A stretch of 8,204 nucleotides of DNA from an uncultured delta proteobacterium (GCA_903893335.1 CAITLX010000212.1:1-8204), one strand, 5' to 3'; counted from the stretch's first letter, positions 1-7,555 are shown. The notes: generated by a model from the sequence alone, not told the origin. Numbers and translations: made by a program.

Positions 1-1689
1 GGCGACGGCGCGGTCGTGCGCTGCCCCGCGGGGGACGCGGGCGCGGTCGAGGCGACCGTCGACGCAGCGGGTCGCGTCCGGGCGCGCTTCGTCGCCGCGC
101 GCGCCGTCGTGCTCGAGGGGCTCTCGCTCGACGGCGCGAGCGCGCTCGCGGGCGCCACCGCTCGCCTGTCGAACGGCTTCCAGTCCTGGTCGCAAGCGGG
201 CGTCGTCGCGCTCGCGCCGCCGCTCTCGGGCGCCGACCTCGACGCGGCGCTGGCGTCGCGCGGGGACGCCGAGGTGCTGCGCGACGGCACCGGGCCCTCG
301 TGGTCGTACGGCTACGTCGGGGGCGGGGAGCGCGCGCTCTTCGCCGGGGCGCTGACGGCGGCGCGCTGGAAGCCCTGGGTGGACGCCACGCGGGGCGAGG
401 GGGGCGTGGTCGGCCTGCGGCTCGGCTGCGGCGGGGCAGGCGAGCAGGTCGCCGTCGCCGCGGGGGCGACCGTCGAGGGGGAGCCGTTCTCCGTCGAGAT
501 CGGGCCGGACCTCGCGGGGGCCGAGCGACGCTGGGCCGCCGCCCTCGCGACGCACCGCGCCGTGGGCGCTCGCGGCGAGGTGGGCTGGAACTCCTGGTAC
601 GAGCTCTGGGACGGCGTGAGCGAGGCGGACGTGCGCGCCAACGCGCCGCTCGCGCGCGCGATGCTCGAGGCCGACGGGCACCCAGCGGGCGCGGGGCTGC
701 GCATCGTGGTCGACGACGGCTGGGAGAAGGCGTGGGGCGACTGGGAGCCGAACGACAAGTTCCCCTCCGGGCTCGACGGGCTCGCGCGCGATCTCGGCGC
801 CGACGGCGACACCCTGGGCGTGTGGCTCGCGCCGCTGCTCGCGGCCGAGTCGAGCGCGGTCTACACGGCGCACCCCGACTGGTTCGTCGGAGGCGTCGTC
901 TACCAGCACACGAAGAATGGCCGCATGCACGTGCTCGACGTGACGAACGCCGAGGCGGCCGAGCACCTCTCGACCGTCATCGGGCAGATCGCCCGCTGGG
1001 GCTACGGCCTGCTCAAGATCGATTTCCTCTTCGCGGGCACCTGGGAGGGGCAGCGCGCGCTCGACGTGACGGGCATGGACGCCTACGCCCGCGCGCTCGC
1101 GATCATCCGCTCCTCGGCCGGCGACGCGGTGCGCCTCGTCGCGGTCGGCGCCCCCGACGTCGCGACCTTGCCCTGGGTCGACGGCTGGCGGGTCGGCGCC
1201 GACATCGCGCTCGAGCTCGGCGGCCCGCGCTGGCCCTACGTGGCCAACCAGGCGCGCAGCGTCGCGGCGCGCTGGCCGCTCTGCGCGGCGGTGCTCTGCG
1301 ACGCCGACCCGGTGCTGCTGCGCGGCCTCGCGCGCGACGAGGTCGAGAGCGGCGGCTGGGTGGCGGCCCTCGCGGGGGGCGCGATGTTCCTGTCGGACGA
1401 CCTGCCGAAGCTCGCGGCCGAGCGGCGCACCTGGGGCGTCGATGCAGCGCGCCTCGCGCTCGGCACGGGGGGCTCGCCCGCCGAGCCCGAGGACGTGTTC
1501 CCGGCGTCGCCCCCGGCCACCCTCGCGACCGTCATCGGCGACATCGGCTCGCGCCGCACGACCCACGTCGTCCCGGCGCGCTGGCGGCTCCCGGGCGGTG
1601 GGCGCCTCGTGCTCGACGTCACCGACGAGGTGCTCGTCGTCGAGGGGGTGACCGTCCCCCCCCACGCCACGCGAACGCTCTCGCCCTGA
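1..1689 (+). CDS. GH36-family alpha-galactosidase (melibiase-like), 5' partial
   Basis: Likely hydrolyses terminal alpha-galactosides such as melibiose or raffinose with retention of configuration. The frame is open to the first base; a GTG at 16 is the first possible start, but coding style continues upstream, so I read the gene as entering from outside the window (562 codons visible). Numbering from the first visible codon: GWNSWY at 195-200, the DDGW strand at 238-241, HPDW at 291-294, LLKIDF with the probable nucleophile Asp341, and WRVGAD with Arg397 and the probable acid/base Asp401. These are the GH36/GH27 clan landmarks in the usual order, preceded by a beta-rich N-terminal region and followed by a short beta C-terminal domain. 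Whether there was a signal peptide cannot be seen, so location is unknown. It converges with prfB, with 80 bp between the stops. GH36 also contains raffinose-synthase-like and N-acetylgalactosaminidase members, so substrate is less certain than family. Confidence 0.85.
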   Translation, partial: GDGAVVRCPAGDAGAVEATVDAAGRVRARFVAARAVVLEGLSLDGASALAGATARLSNGFQSWSQAGVVALAPPLSGADLDAALASRGDAEVLRDGTGPSWSYGYVGGGERALFAGALTAARWKPWVDATRGEGGVVGLRLGCGGAGEQVAVAAGATVEGEPFSVEIGPDLAGAERRWAAALATHRAVGARGEVGWNSWYELWDGVSEADVRANAPLARAMLEADGHPAGAGLRIVVDDGWEKAWGDWEPNDKFPSGLDGLARDLGADGDTLGVWLAPLLAAESSAVYTAHPDWFVGGVVYQHTKNGRMHVLDVTNAEAAEHLSTVIGQIARWGYGLLKIDFLFAGTWEGQRALDVTGMDAYARALAIIRSSAGDAVRLVAVGAPDVATLPWVDGWRVGADIALELGGPRWPYVANQARSVAARWPLCAAVLCDADPVLLRGLARDEVESGGWVAALAGGAMFLSDDLPKLAAERRTWGVDAARLALGTGGSPAEPEDVFPASPPATLATVIGDIGSRRTTHVVPARWRLPGGGRLVLDVTDEVLVVEGVTVPPHATRTLSP

Positions 1690-1735
1690 GCCTCGTACCG
1701 GAACCTCAGGCGTCGAAGCGGACGCTCGGCGTAGA

Positions 1736-1788
1736 CCTCAGTCGTCGTCGCGCACGCCCGGGCTGATCCTCAGTCGTCGTCGCGGACG
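1736..1788. repeat. Short direct repeat duplicating the prfB 3' end
   Basis: Two copies of a 21-nt segment begin at 1736 and 1768, identical at 20 of 21 positions (the first 17 are identical), with a period of 32 bp. On the minus strand the copy nearer the gene encodes the last residues of RF2 (VRDDD) and its TGA stop. The outer copy lies wholly downstream of that stop and would again spell VRDDD-stop, but in another frame because 32 is not a multiple of three. It looks like a small tandem duplication of the gene end, although the GAC-rich content makes slippage also plausible. Confidence 0.7.
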
Positions 1789-2910
1789 ACGACGCCGCCC
1801 TTCTTGAGCGAGCCTCCGGCGGCCGCGAGCAGGTAGGCCTCGATGAACGGGTCGAGCGCGCCGTCGAGCACCGCGTCGGGGTTGGCCGACTCGTGCTCGG
1901 TGCGGAGATCCTTCACCAGGCGGTACGGGGCGAGGACATAGCTGCGGATCTGCGCGCCGAAACCGATGTGGGTCTTGGACGCAGCGACGGCCTGGGCGGC
2001 CTCCTCGCGCTTGCGCAGCTCCATCTCGTAGAGCTTCGCCTTGAGCATCTTCATGACCAGGGCGCGGTTCTGGTGCTGGCTGCGCTCGGCGCGGCAGACG
2101 ATGTTGAGGCCGGTCGGCTTGTGGCGCAGGCGGACGGCCGTCTCGACCTTGTTGACGTTCTGCCCCCCCTTGCCGCCGGCGCGCATCGTCGTGATCTCGA
2201 TGTCCTCGTCCTTCACCTCGATGTCGATCTCGTCGTCGATGTCGGGGGTGACGTCGACGGCGGCGAACGAGGTCTGGCGGCGGGCGTTGGCGTCGAAGGG
2301 GCTGATGCGCACCAGGCGGTGCACGCCGCTCTCGGAGCGCAGGTAGCCGAAGGCGCTCGGCCCCGTCACGGTGAACGACGCGCCCTGGATGCCGACGTCG
2401 TCTCCCTCCTGGTAGTCGATGACGTCGGTCTTGAACCCGCGGCGCTCGGCCCAGCGCAGGTACATGCGCATGAGCATCTGTGCCCAGTCGCGCGCCTCGG
2501 TCCCGCCCTCGCCGGCGCTGATGGTCACGATCGCGCTGGTGTGATCGGCCGGGCCGCTGAGCATGCGCGCCAGCTCGGCCTGGCGCATGCGCGCGTCGAG
2601 GGCCTCGACCTGGGCGGTGGCGTCGGCGATGGCCGCCTCGTCGTTCTCCGCGACGCAAAGCTCGAAATACTCAGTGATGTCCTTGAGATCGGCGTCGATC
2701 TTCTCGGTGAGTGTGAGCTTCTCCTCGACCGCGGCGCGCGCGCGGAGCAGGACCTGCGCCTTGGCCTGGTCGCTCCAGAAATCGGGCGCTCCCGCGCGGT
2801 CGTTCAGCTCGGCGAGGCGCCGCTGCAGCTTCGGGACGTCAAAGATGCCCCCTTAGCGCCATGTGGCGCCTTTGAAGGTCGGCGAGGAGGGCTCGGGTAT
2901 CGGGGATCAT
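1770..2910 (-). CDS. prfB: Peptide chain release factor 2, made by programmed +1 frameshift
   Basis: Recognises UAA and UGA in the ribosomal A site and triggers peptide release. The leader starts at the ATG at 2910, runs 23 codons in frame 0 to CTT (2844-2842) and meets TGA (2841-2839). Skipping one base continues with GAC at 2840 and gives a 379-residue protein, near the family's usual length (E. coli 365). The shift junction RGHLD matches the E. coli RGYLD. In the main frame there is a TAA at 2855-2853 and then no ATG, GTG or TTG until 2588, although the intervening sequence (LAELNDRAGAPDFW and onward) is clear RF2 domain 1. Motifs: SPF stop-recognition tripeptide at residues 203-205, GGQ catalytic loop at 248-250, and RSQHQN after it. 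The C-terminus runs about 15 residues beyond the E. coli end, with a lysine/valine stretch and a DDD tail. No clear SD precedes the ATG; an in-frame TAG at 2928-2926 excludes a longer leader. The gene diverges from the GYF/GAF gene. Calls starting at 2588 would miss about 107 residues. Confidence 0.95.
2839..2853 (-). promoter_or_regulatory. prfB: RF2 autoregulatory +1 frameshift site
   Basis: Read on the minus strand: AGGGGG (2853-2848), three-nucleotide spacer CAT, slippery codon CTT (2844-2842), then TGA followed by C. The layout and the 3-nt spacing equal the classical E. coli site AGGGGG-TAT-CTT-TGA-C. In the known mechanism AGGGGG pairs with the 3' end of 16S rRNA, and slow decoding of UGA when RF2 is scarce lets the peptidyl-tRNA slip from CUU to UUU, so RF2 limits its own synthesis. 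The motif is seen directly; autoregulation here is inferred from the family. Confidence 0.95.
2856..2869 (-). other. Hairpin immediately 5' of the frameshift SD
   Basis: Perfect 5-bp GC stem (GCGCC with GGCGC) closing a 4-nt loop, ACAT on the coding strand. Its 3' arm ends 2 nt before AGGGGG and 11 nt before the slippery CTT codon. A second in-frame ATG (2862) begins in the loop. Because it lies inside the translated leader it would be melted by each ribosome and could refold behind it. A role in recoding or initiation is inference. Confidence 0.5.
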
Positions 2911-2983
2911 GGGGACGGCGAGTGTCTACGCCATCTCGGGGGGGCGCGCCAAGCGTGCCGGAGAACCCCCGCGAATTTGGCCC

Positions 2984-3024
2984 CTTGCGCGCCACCCAGG
3001 AACAATTCGTTCCGGGGGCGCAAG
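2984..3024. promoter_or_regulatory. Nested inverted repeat in the prfB / GYF-GAF divergent region
   Basis: The outer arms CTTGCGC (2984-2990) and GCGCAAG (3018-3024) are perfect complements. Inside them CCC (2995-2997) pairs with GGG (3015-3017), and GGAAC (2999-3003) pairs with GTTCC (3009-3013) around the loop AATTC. That gives 15 base pairs with one A/G mismatch and a 4-nt bulge. The repeat ends 28 nt before the ATG of the GYF/GAF gene and 10 nt before its SD, and lies 74 nt upstream of prfB. It could be an operator for a dimeric regulator or a leader hairpin. No run of T follows, so it does not look like an intrinsic terminator. I cannot identify -35/-10 boxes in this gap. Confidence 0.5.
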
Positions 3025-3034
3025 CTGCGCTCCC

Positions 3035-3040
3035 GGAGGA
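3035..3040 (+). promoter_or_regulatory. Shine-Dalgarno for the GYF/GAF gene
   Basis: GGAGGA, 12 nt before the ATG at 3053. The spacing is somewhat long, but it supports this start over the upstream in-frame ATG at 2909, whose extra 48 residues would run through the inverted repeat and show no conserved features. Confidence 0.55.
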
Positions 3041-3052
3041 GCCGCAGCTGCC

Positions 3053-3790
3053 ATGGAAGCCCCGTCGACCGCCACCACCGAGCCCCTCGACCACCCCGTC
3101 TGGTACGTGCACGACGGAGAGACCGTCTTCGGTCCCGTCGGCACCTCCGCGCTGCTCCGGAGCGTGACGCGCCGCCGCGTCGGCGCCGCGTGCAGGGTCC
3201 GGCAGGCCTCGTGGACCACTTGGCGCACGCTCGACCAGATCCGCGAGGTGGCCGCGCTCACGCGGGTGGCCTCCTGGTCGGCGGTGGACCTCGTCGGCCG
3301 TCCGACCTGGGGCGAGCAGGGGCCCTGGGCCGAGACGCTCGGGCTGCTCGCGAGCGCCCGCGACCGCGACGAGGCGATGCTCCTCGGCCTGCACGCCGCC
3401 GTGCGCGTCATGCGCGCGGGCTGCGGCCTGCTGCACCGGGTGCGCGAGCCCTTCGTCGGGCTGGTGACCTCGTGCGCCGTGGGCGAGGCGATGGCCGACC
3501 GCCTCGGCTTCGTCGTGCCGCGGCACGACGTGGCGCTGACCGTCGCCCGCGCCGGCATCGCCCTCGCGGGTGCCCCGGCCGCAGGCGTCGCCCAGCGGGC
3601 GATCGCCGCCCGGCTCGGCTCGGCCTCGCTCGCCGGGGTCGCGATGGCGCCGGTGCGGGTGGACGGCGCGCTGCTCGCGGTGATGGAGCTCGGGCGCGAG
3701 GACCACGGCTTCCGCGCGAGCGACGCCGCGGTGCTCGAGCAGATCGCCGAGGCGGTGCGCGACCGGCTCGAGTCGCTCTCGCCCACCTGA
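3053..3790 (+). CDS. GYF_2-like plus GAF-like domain protein, cytoplasmic, function unknown
   Basis: A 245-residue protein with no signal peptide or membrane segment. Residues about 17-60 resemble a GYF_2 domain: WYVHDGETVFGPV opening, a following LLRSV helix, then W54/W57 near the end of the module. GYF_2 domains are usually proline-rich-peptide or protein-interaction modules. Residues about 98-240 read like a divergent GAF domain: a helical start, a buried central stretch around residues 180-205, then the typical VAMAPVRVDGALLAVMELGR strand pair, FRASDAAVLEQIAEAV and a closing helix. GAF domains bind small ligands or act as sensory dimer modules; no Cys or His positioned as in phytochrome-type GAFs is evident. 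No catalytic output domain is attached, so a role as sensor or adaptor that recruits a partner is inference. It is transcribed away from prfB and converges with metH. The domain calls are by eye; the GAF one is the less certain of the two. Confidence 0.8.
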   Translation: MEAPSTATTEPLDHPVWYVHDGETVFGPVGTSALLRSVTRRRVGAACRVRQASWTTWRTLDQIREVAALTRVASWSAVDLVGRPTWGEQGPWAETLGLLASARDRDEAMLLGLHAAVRVMRAGCGLLHRVREPFVGLVTSCAVGEAMADRLGFVVPRHDVALTVARAGIALAGAPAAGVAQRAIAARLGSASLAGVAMAPVRVDGALLAVMELGREDHGFRASDAAVLEQIAEAVRDRLESLSPT

Positions 3791-3812
3791 GGCGCCGCCA
3801 CGAGCGCCTCGG
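3787..3812. terminator. Hairpin between convergent GYF/GAF and metH genes
   Basis: GAGGCGC (3789-3795) pairs perfectly with GCGCCTC (3804-3810) around an 8-nt loop; flanking T-G wobble and C-G pairs extend it to 3787-3812. It overlaps the TGA of the GYF/GAF gene and lies 12 bp from the metH stop, so it can fold in both transcripts. There is no T-tract on either side, so an intrinsic terminator is uncertain; it may be a 3'-end stabiliser. Confidence 0.45.
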
Positions 3813-3824
3813 CCGCGCGCCGGG

Positions 3825-6800
3825 TCAGCCCGGCTCGTAGCCGAGGTGCGAGGCGAGGGCGCGCTCGGTGTCGGCCACCGTGCGCCCCGTGCGCGCGGCG
3901 TAGTCGGCGACCTGGTCGCGGCCCACGCGCCCGACCGCGAAGTAGCGAGCGTCGGGGTGCGCGAAGTAGAGGCCGCTGACGCTCGACGCCGGGGTCATCG
4001 CGAGGTGCTCGGTCAGCTCCATGCCGATGGCGCGCGCGCCGAGCAGATCGAACGCCGCGCGCTTGGGCTCGTGGTCGGGGCAGGCGGGGTAGCCGAAGGC
4101 CGGGCGGATGCCGCGGTACGACTCGCGCAGGCGCGCCTCGTGCGACAGGGCCTCGCCCGGCGCGTACCAGGCGCGGCGCGCGCGCTCGTGGAGCCACTCG
4201 GCGGATGCCTCGGCGAGCCGGTCGGCCAGCGCCTTCACCAGGATGGCGGAGTAGTCGTCGTGCTGCTGCTCGTAGCTCCGCGCGAGGGCGTCGGCGCCCA
4301 GCACGGTGACGGCGAAGGCGCCGAGGTGGTCGGCCACGCCCGAGCCCGCCGGGGCGACGAAGTCCGCGAGGCAGAGCGCCGGCCCCTCCTTGGGCTGCTG
4401 CTGGCGCAGCATCGGCAGGCGCCACACCTCGCCGCCGCCTGCGGGGTCGGACAGGACGACGTCGTCCCCCTCGCTCGCGGCGGGCCAGAAGCCCCACACG
4501 CCGCGCGCGACCAGGCTCCGGTCGGCGAGGATGCGCGCGAGCATCGCGGTGCCCGAGGCGAAGAGATCGCGCGCCGCGGCGCCGTACTTCGGGTGATCGA
4601 GGATGGCCGGGTAGGTGCCGGCGAGCTCCCAGGTCGTGAAGAAGAAGGTCCAGTCGATGTAGCCGGCGATCTCGGCCAGCGGCAGCGCGACCTCCTCGGC
4701 GCCGAGCCTCGGCGGCGGCGCGTGCGCGGCGAAGACGACCGGCGGCTTGCGGGCGCGCGCGTCGGCGAGCGAGAGCAGAGGCTGGTCGCGCTTGGCGGCG
4801 AAGCGGGTGCGCAGCTTCGCCTGCTCGGCGCGGTTGTCGTCGTGGAGCGCGACCCTCCGGACGTCGTCGAGCAGGTCGGACACTACGCCGACCGCGCGCG
4901 AGGCGTCGAGCACGTGCACGACGCCGGGCTCGTACGAGGGGGCGATCTTCACGGCGGTGTGCTCGCGGCTGGTCGTGGCGCCGCCGATGAGCAGCGGCAC
5001 GGTGAAGCCCTGGCGCGCCATCTCCTTGGCGACGTGCACCATCTCCTCGAGCGAGGGGGTGATGAGGCCCGACAGGCCGATGGCGTCGGCGCCCTGCGCG
5101 CGCGCCTCGGCGAGGATCTTCTCGCAGGGGACCATGACGCCGAGGTCGACGACGTCGTAGCCGTTGCAGCCGAGCACGACGCCGACGATGTTCTTGCCGA
5201 TGTCGTGCACGTCCCCCTTGACGGTCGCGAGCACGATCTTGCCGCGCGTCGAGCCCGCCCCCTCCGCCTTGCCCGCCTCGAGGTAGGGCAGCAGCACGGC
5301 GACGGCGCGCTTCATGGCGCGCGCGCTCTTGACGACCTGGGGGAGGAACATCTTGCCGGCGCCGAAGAGGTCGCCGACGACCTTCATGCCGGCCATCAGC
5401 GGGCCCTCGATGACGTCGATGGGGCGACCGAGCTTCTGGCGGGCCTCCTCGACGTCGGCCTCGAGGAAGTCGAGCGTGCCGTGCACGAGCGCGTACGAGA
5501 GGCGCTCCTCGACCGTGCGCTCGCGCCACCCGAGATCGATCTCGCGCTTGGTGCCCTTGCCGCGCACGCGCTCGGCGAGCTCGACCAGGCGCTCGGTCGC
5601 GTCGGGCCTGCGGTCGAACAGCACGTCCTCGACGCGCAGCTTGAGGTCGGGCTCGATGTCCTCGTAAACAGCAAGCTGCGCCGCGTTGACGATGCCCATG
5701 TCGAGCCCGGCGCGGATGGCGTGGAAGAGGAACGCGGCGTGCATCGCCTCGCGCACGACGCCGTTGCCGCGGAACGAGAAGCTCAGGTTGCTGATGCCGC
5801 CCGACACCTTCGCGCCCGGGCAGCGCTCCTTGATGGCCGTGGCCGCCTCGAGGAAGTCGAGCGCGAAGCGCGCGTGCTCCTCGATGCCCGTCGCGATGGC
5901 GAGCACGTTGGGGTCGAACACGATGTCGAGCGGATCGAAGCCCGCCTCGTCGACGAGCAGGCGGTAGGCGCGCGTGCAGATCTCGACCTTGCGCGCGGCC
6001 GTCTCGGCCTGGCCCGCCTCGTCGAACGCCATGACGACGACGCCCGCGCCGTAGCGCCGGATGAGCCGCGCCTTCGCGAGGAAATCGGCCTCGCCCTCCT
6101 TGAGGCTGATGGAGTTGACGACGGGCTTGCCCTGCACCTCCTTCAGCCCCGCCTCGAGGACCGACCACTTGCTGCTGTCGATCATGATCGGCACGCGCGC
6201 GATCTCGGGCTCGGTCGCGACGATGCGAAGGAACTTCGTCATCGCGGCCTCGGAGTCGAGCATGCCCTCGTCCATGTTGACGTCGAGCAGGTTGGCCCCG
6301 GCGCGCACCTGGTCGAGCGCGACCTCGAGCGCGGTCGCGAAGTCGCCGCGCTTGACGAGATCGGCGAAGCGCGACGAGCCGGTCACGTTGGTGCGCTCGC
6401 CGATCATCATGAAGTTGGAGTCGGGGCGGATGACGAGCGTCTCGAGGCCGCTGAACGCGGTGAACGCGCGCTTCGCGGGGCGGACGCGGCGCGAGCGCCC
6501 GTCGCCGATGCGCTCCGCGATGGCGCGGATGTGGTCGGGCGTCGTGCCGCAGCAGCCGCCGACGATGTCGGCGAGGCCGGCGTCGACGAACTCGCCGACG
6601 AGCCCCGCGGTGACCTCGGGCGTCTCGTCGAACGTGCCGAAGGTGTTGGGCAGGCCGGCGTTGGGGTAACAGCTGATGCGCGTGTCGGCGAGGGCCGCGA
6701 GCTCCTCGAGGTAGGGGCGCATCTCGCGCGCGCCGAGCGAGCAGTTGAGCCCGACGCTCATCGGGCGCGCGTGGGCGACCGACGTCCAGAAGGCGTCGAC

Positions 6801-7487
6801 CGTCTGGCCCGAGAGGGTGCGCCCGCTGCGGTCGACGATGGTGACCGAGAGCATGATGGGAACGCGCCGCCCGTAGGCGGCGAACGTCTCGTCGATCGCG
6901 ACGAGCGCCGCCTTGGCGTTGAGCGTGTCGAAGATCGTCTCGACGAGCAGGGCGTCGACGCCCCCTTCGAGCAGCGCGCGGGCCTGCTCGGCGTACGACT
7001 CGCGCGCCTGGTCGAACGACATCGAGCGCAGGCTCGCGTCGCTCACGTCGGGCGACATCGACAGCGTGCGGTTCATCGGGCCGAGCGCGCCCGCGACGAA
7101 GCGCGGCTTGTGCGGCGTGCGCTTCGTCCACAGGTCGGCGGCCTCGCGCGCGAGGCGCGCGGAGGCGAGGTTCATCTCGTAGACGAGGCCCTCGAGGCCG
7201 AAGTCGGACTGCGCGATGGTCGTCGCGCCGAAGGTGTTGGTCTCGACCAGATCGCTGCCGGCGGCGAAGTACGCGTCGTGGATGCTCGCGATGACGTCGG
7301 GGCGCGTCAGCGAGAGCACGTCGGAGTCGTTCTTCAGGTCGTGGCCGTGCGCGCGCAGGCGCTCGCCGCGGTAGTCGGCCTCGCCGAGGCCGTGGCGCTG
7401 GATCATCGTGCCCATCGCGCCGTCGAGCACGAGGACGCGCTCGTCGGCGACCGACTCGAGGAGCGTGAGCGTTCGGGGGGCGTTCAT
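3825..7487 (-). CDS. metH: Cobalamin-dependent methionine synthase, full length
   Basis: Transfers a methyl group from 5-methyltetrahydrofolate through methylcobalamin to homocysteine, giving methionine and tetrahydrofolate in the cytoplasm. It has 1220 residues (E. coli MetH 1227) and all four modules. The homocysteine domain (about 1-330) carries zinc ligands Cys249, Cys312 and Cys313. The pterin domain starts near Phe359 (FMMIGERTNVTGS) and includes PIMIDSSKW. The cap and B12 domain (about 650-895) has DVHDIGKNI with the cobalt-ligating His761, partner Asp759 and Ser812 matching the E. coli His759-Asp757-Ser810 set. The AdoMet reactivation domain (about 900-1220) has RGIRPAFGYPACPDH at 1125-1139. 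The ATG at 7487 places LDGAMGT at the usual distance from the N-terminus. An in-frame ATG at 7577 would add 30 low-complexity residues without an SD; the frame beyond it is antisense to the lipoprotein gene. No clear SD precedes 7487. Nothing essential appears missing. Confidence 0.97.
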   Translation of the reverse strand: MNAPRTLTLLESVADERVLVLDGAMGTMIQRHGLGEADYRGERLRAHGHDLKNDSDVLSLTRPDVIASIHDAYFAAGSDLVETNTFGATTIAQSDFGLEGLVYEMNLASARLAREAADLWTKRTPHKPRFVAGALGPMNRTLSMSPDVSDASLRSMSFDQARESYAEQARALLEGGVDALLVETIFDTLNAKAALVAIDETFAAYGRRVPIMLSVTIVDRSGRTLSGQTVDAFWTSVAHARPMSVGLNCSLGAREMRPYLEELAALADTRISCYPNAGLPNTFGTFDETPEVTAGLVGEFVDAGLADIVGGCCGTTPDHIRAIAERIGDGRSRRVRPAKRAFTAFSGLETLVIRPDSNFMMIGERTNVTGSSRFADLVKRGDFATALEVALDQVRAGANLLDVNMDEGMLDSEAAMTKFLRIVATEPEIARVPIMIDSSKWSVLEAGLKEVQGKPVVNSISLKEGEADFLAKARLIRRYGAGVVVMAFDEAGQAETAARKVEICTRAYRLLVDEAGFDPLDIVFDPNVLAIATGIEEHARFALDFLEAATAIKERCPGAKVSGGISNLSFSFRGNGVVREAMHAAFLFHAIRAGLDMGIVNAAQLAVYEDIEPDLKLRVEDVLFDRRPDATERLVELAERVRGKGTKREIDLGWRERTVEERLSYALVHGTLDFLEADVEEARQKLGRPIDVIEGPLMAGMKVVGDLFGAGKMFLPQVVKSARAMKRAVAVLLPYLEAGKAEGAGSTRGKIVLATVKGDVHDIGKNIVGVVLGCNGYDVVDLGVMVPCEKILAEARAQGADAIGLSGLITPSLEEMVHVAKEMARQGFTVPLLIGGATTSREHTAVKIAPSYEPGVVHVLDASRAVGVVSDLLDDVRRVALHDDNRAEQAKLRTRFAAKRDQPLLSLADARARKPPVVFAAHAPPPRLGAEEVALPLAEIAGYIDWTFFFTTWELAGTYPAILDHPKYGAAARDLFASGTAMLARILADRSLVARGVWGFWPAASEGDDVVLSDPAGGGEVWRLPMLRQQQPKEGPALCLADFVAPAGSGVADHLGAFAVTVLGADALARSYEQQHDDYSAILVKALADRLAEASAEWLHERARRAWYAPGEALSHEARLRESYRGIRPAFGYPACPDHEPKRAAFDLLGARAIGMELTEHLAMTPASSVSGLYFAHPDARYFAVGRVGRDQVADYAARTGRTVADTERALASHLGYEPG

Positions 7488-7515
7488 GCGCGCGGCATGG
7501 TGCCACGGGTCGGGG

Positions 7516-7537
7516 CGCTTGGCCCCCCTCGCAAGCG
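7516..7537. promoter_or_regulatory. Inverted repeat in the metH / lipoprotein divergent region
   Basis: CGCTTG (7516-7521) and CAAGCG (7532-7537) are perfect 6-nt complements separated by 10 nt. The repeat sits 29 nt upstream of the metH start. It could be an operator half-site pair or a leader hairpin of metH. In sequence this GC-rich, a 6-bp pair can occur by chance. Confidence 0.25.
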
Positions 7538-7555
7538 GCGACGCGGACTTGTGAC

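Noticed and set aside
1710..1725. Terminator hairpin GCGTC-GAAGCG-GACGC between the alpha-galactosidase gene and prfB
   Set aside because: Only a 5-bp stem (plus one wobble) with no T-tract; not distinguishable from chance in this composition.
300..1766. 488-codon plus-strand frame inside the alpha-galactosidase gene
   Set aside because: Arginine/glycine-rich shadow frame without motifs, while the overlapping frame carries all the GH36 landmarks.
1770..2588. prfB starting at the ATG at 2588
   Set aside because: RF2 domain 1 is clearly encoded upstream in the same frame and is joined to the leader ATG at 2910 by the frameshift site.
2839..2841. TGA near the prfB start as a disabling mutation (pseudogene)
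   Set aside because: The surrounding AGGGGG-CAT-CTT-TGA-C is the canonical RF2 recoding element; the rest of the gene is intact with SPF and GGQ.
2999..3013. LexA (SOS) box at GGAAC-AATTC-GTTCC
   Set aside because: It resembles a GAAC-N4-GTTC type site, but the spacer is 5 nt rather than 4 and neither flanking gene is a typical SOS gene.
1893..3167. 424-codon plus-strand frame antisense to prfB
   Set aside because: Shadow frame opposite the conserved RF2 coding sequence; the translation lacks motifs and spans the divergent promoter gap.
2926..7506. 1526-codon open frame on the minus strand overlapping metH and the GYF/GAF gene
   Set aside because: It is an alternate-frame shadow of metH: arginine-rich low-complexity translation, no family motifs, and it crosses the opposite-strand GYF/GAF gene. 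Long spurious frames are expected at this GC content.
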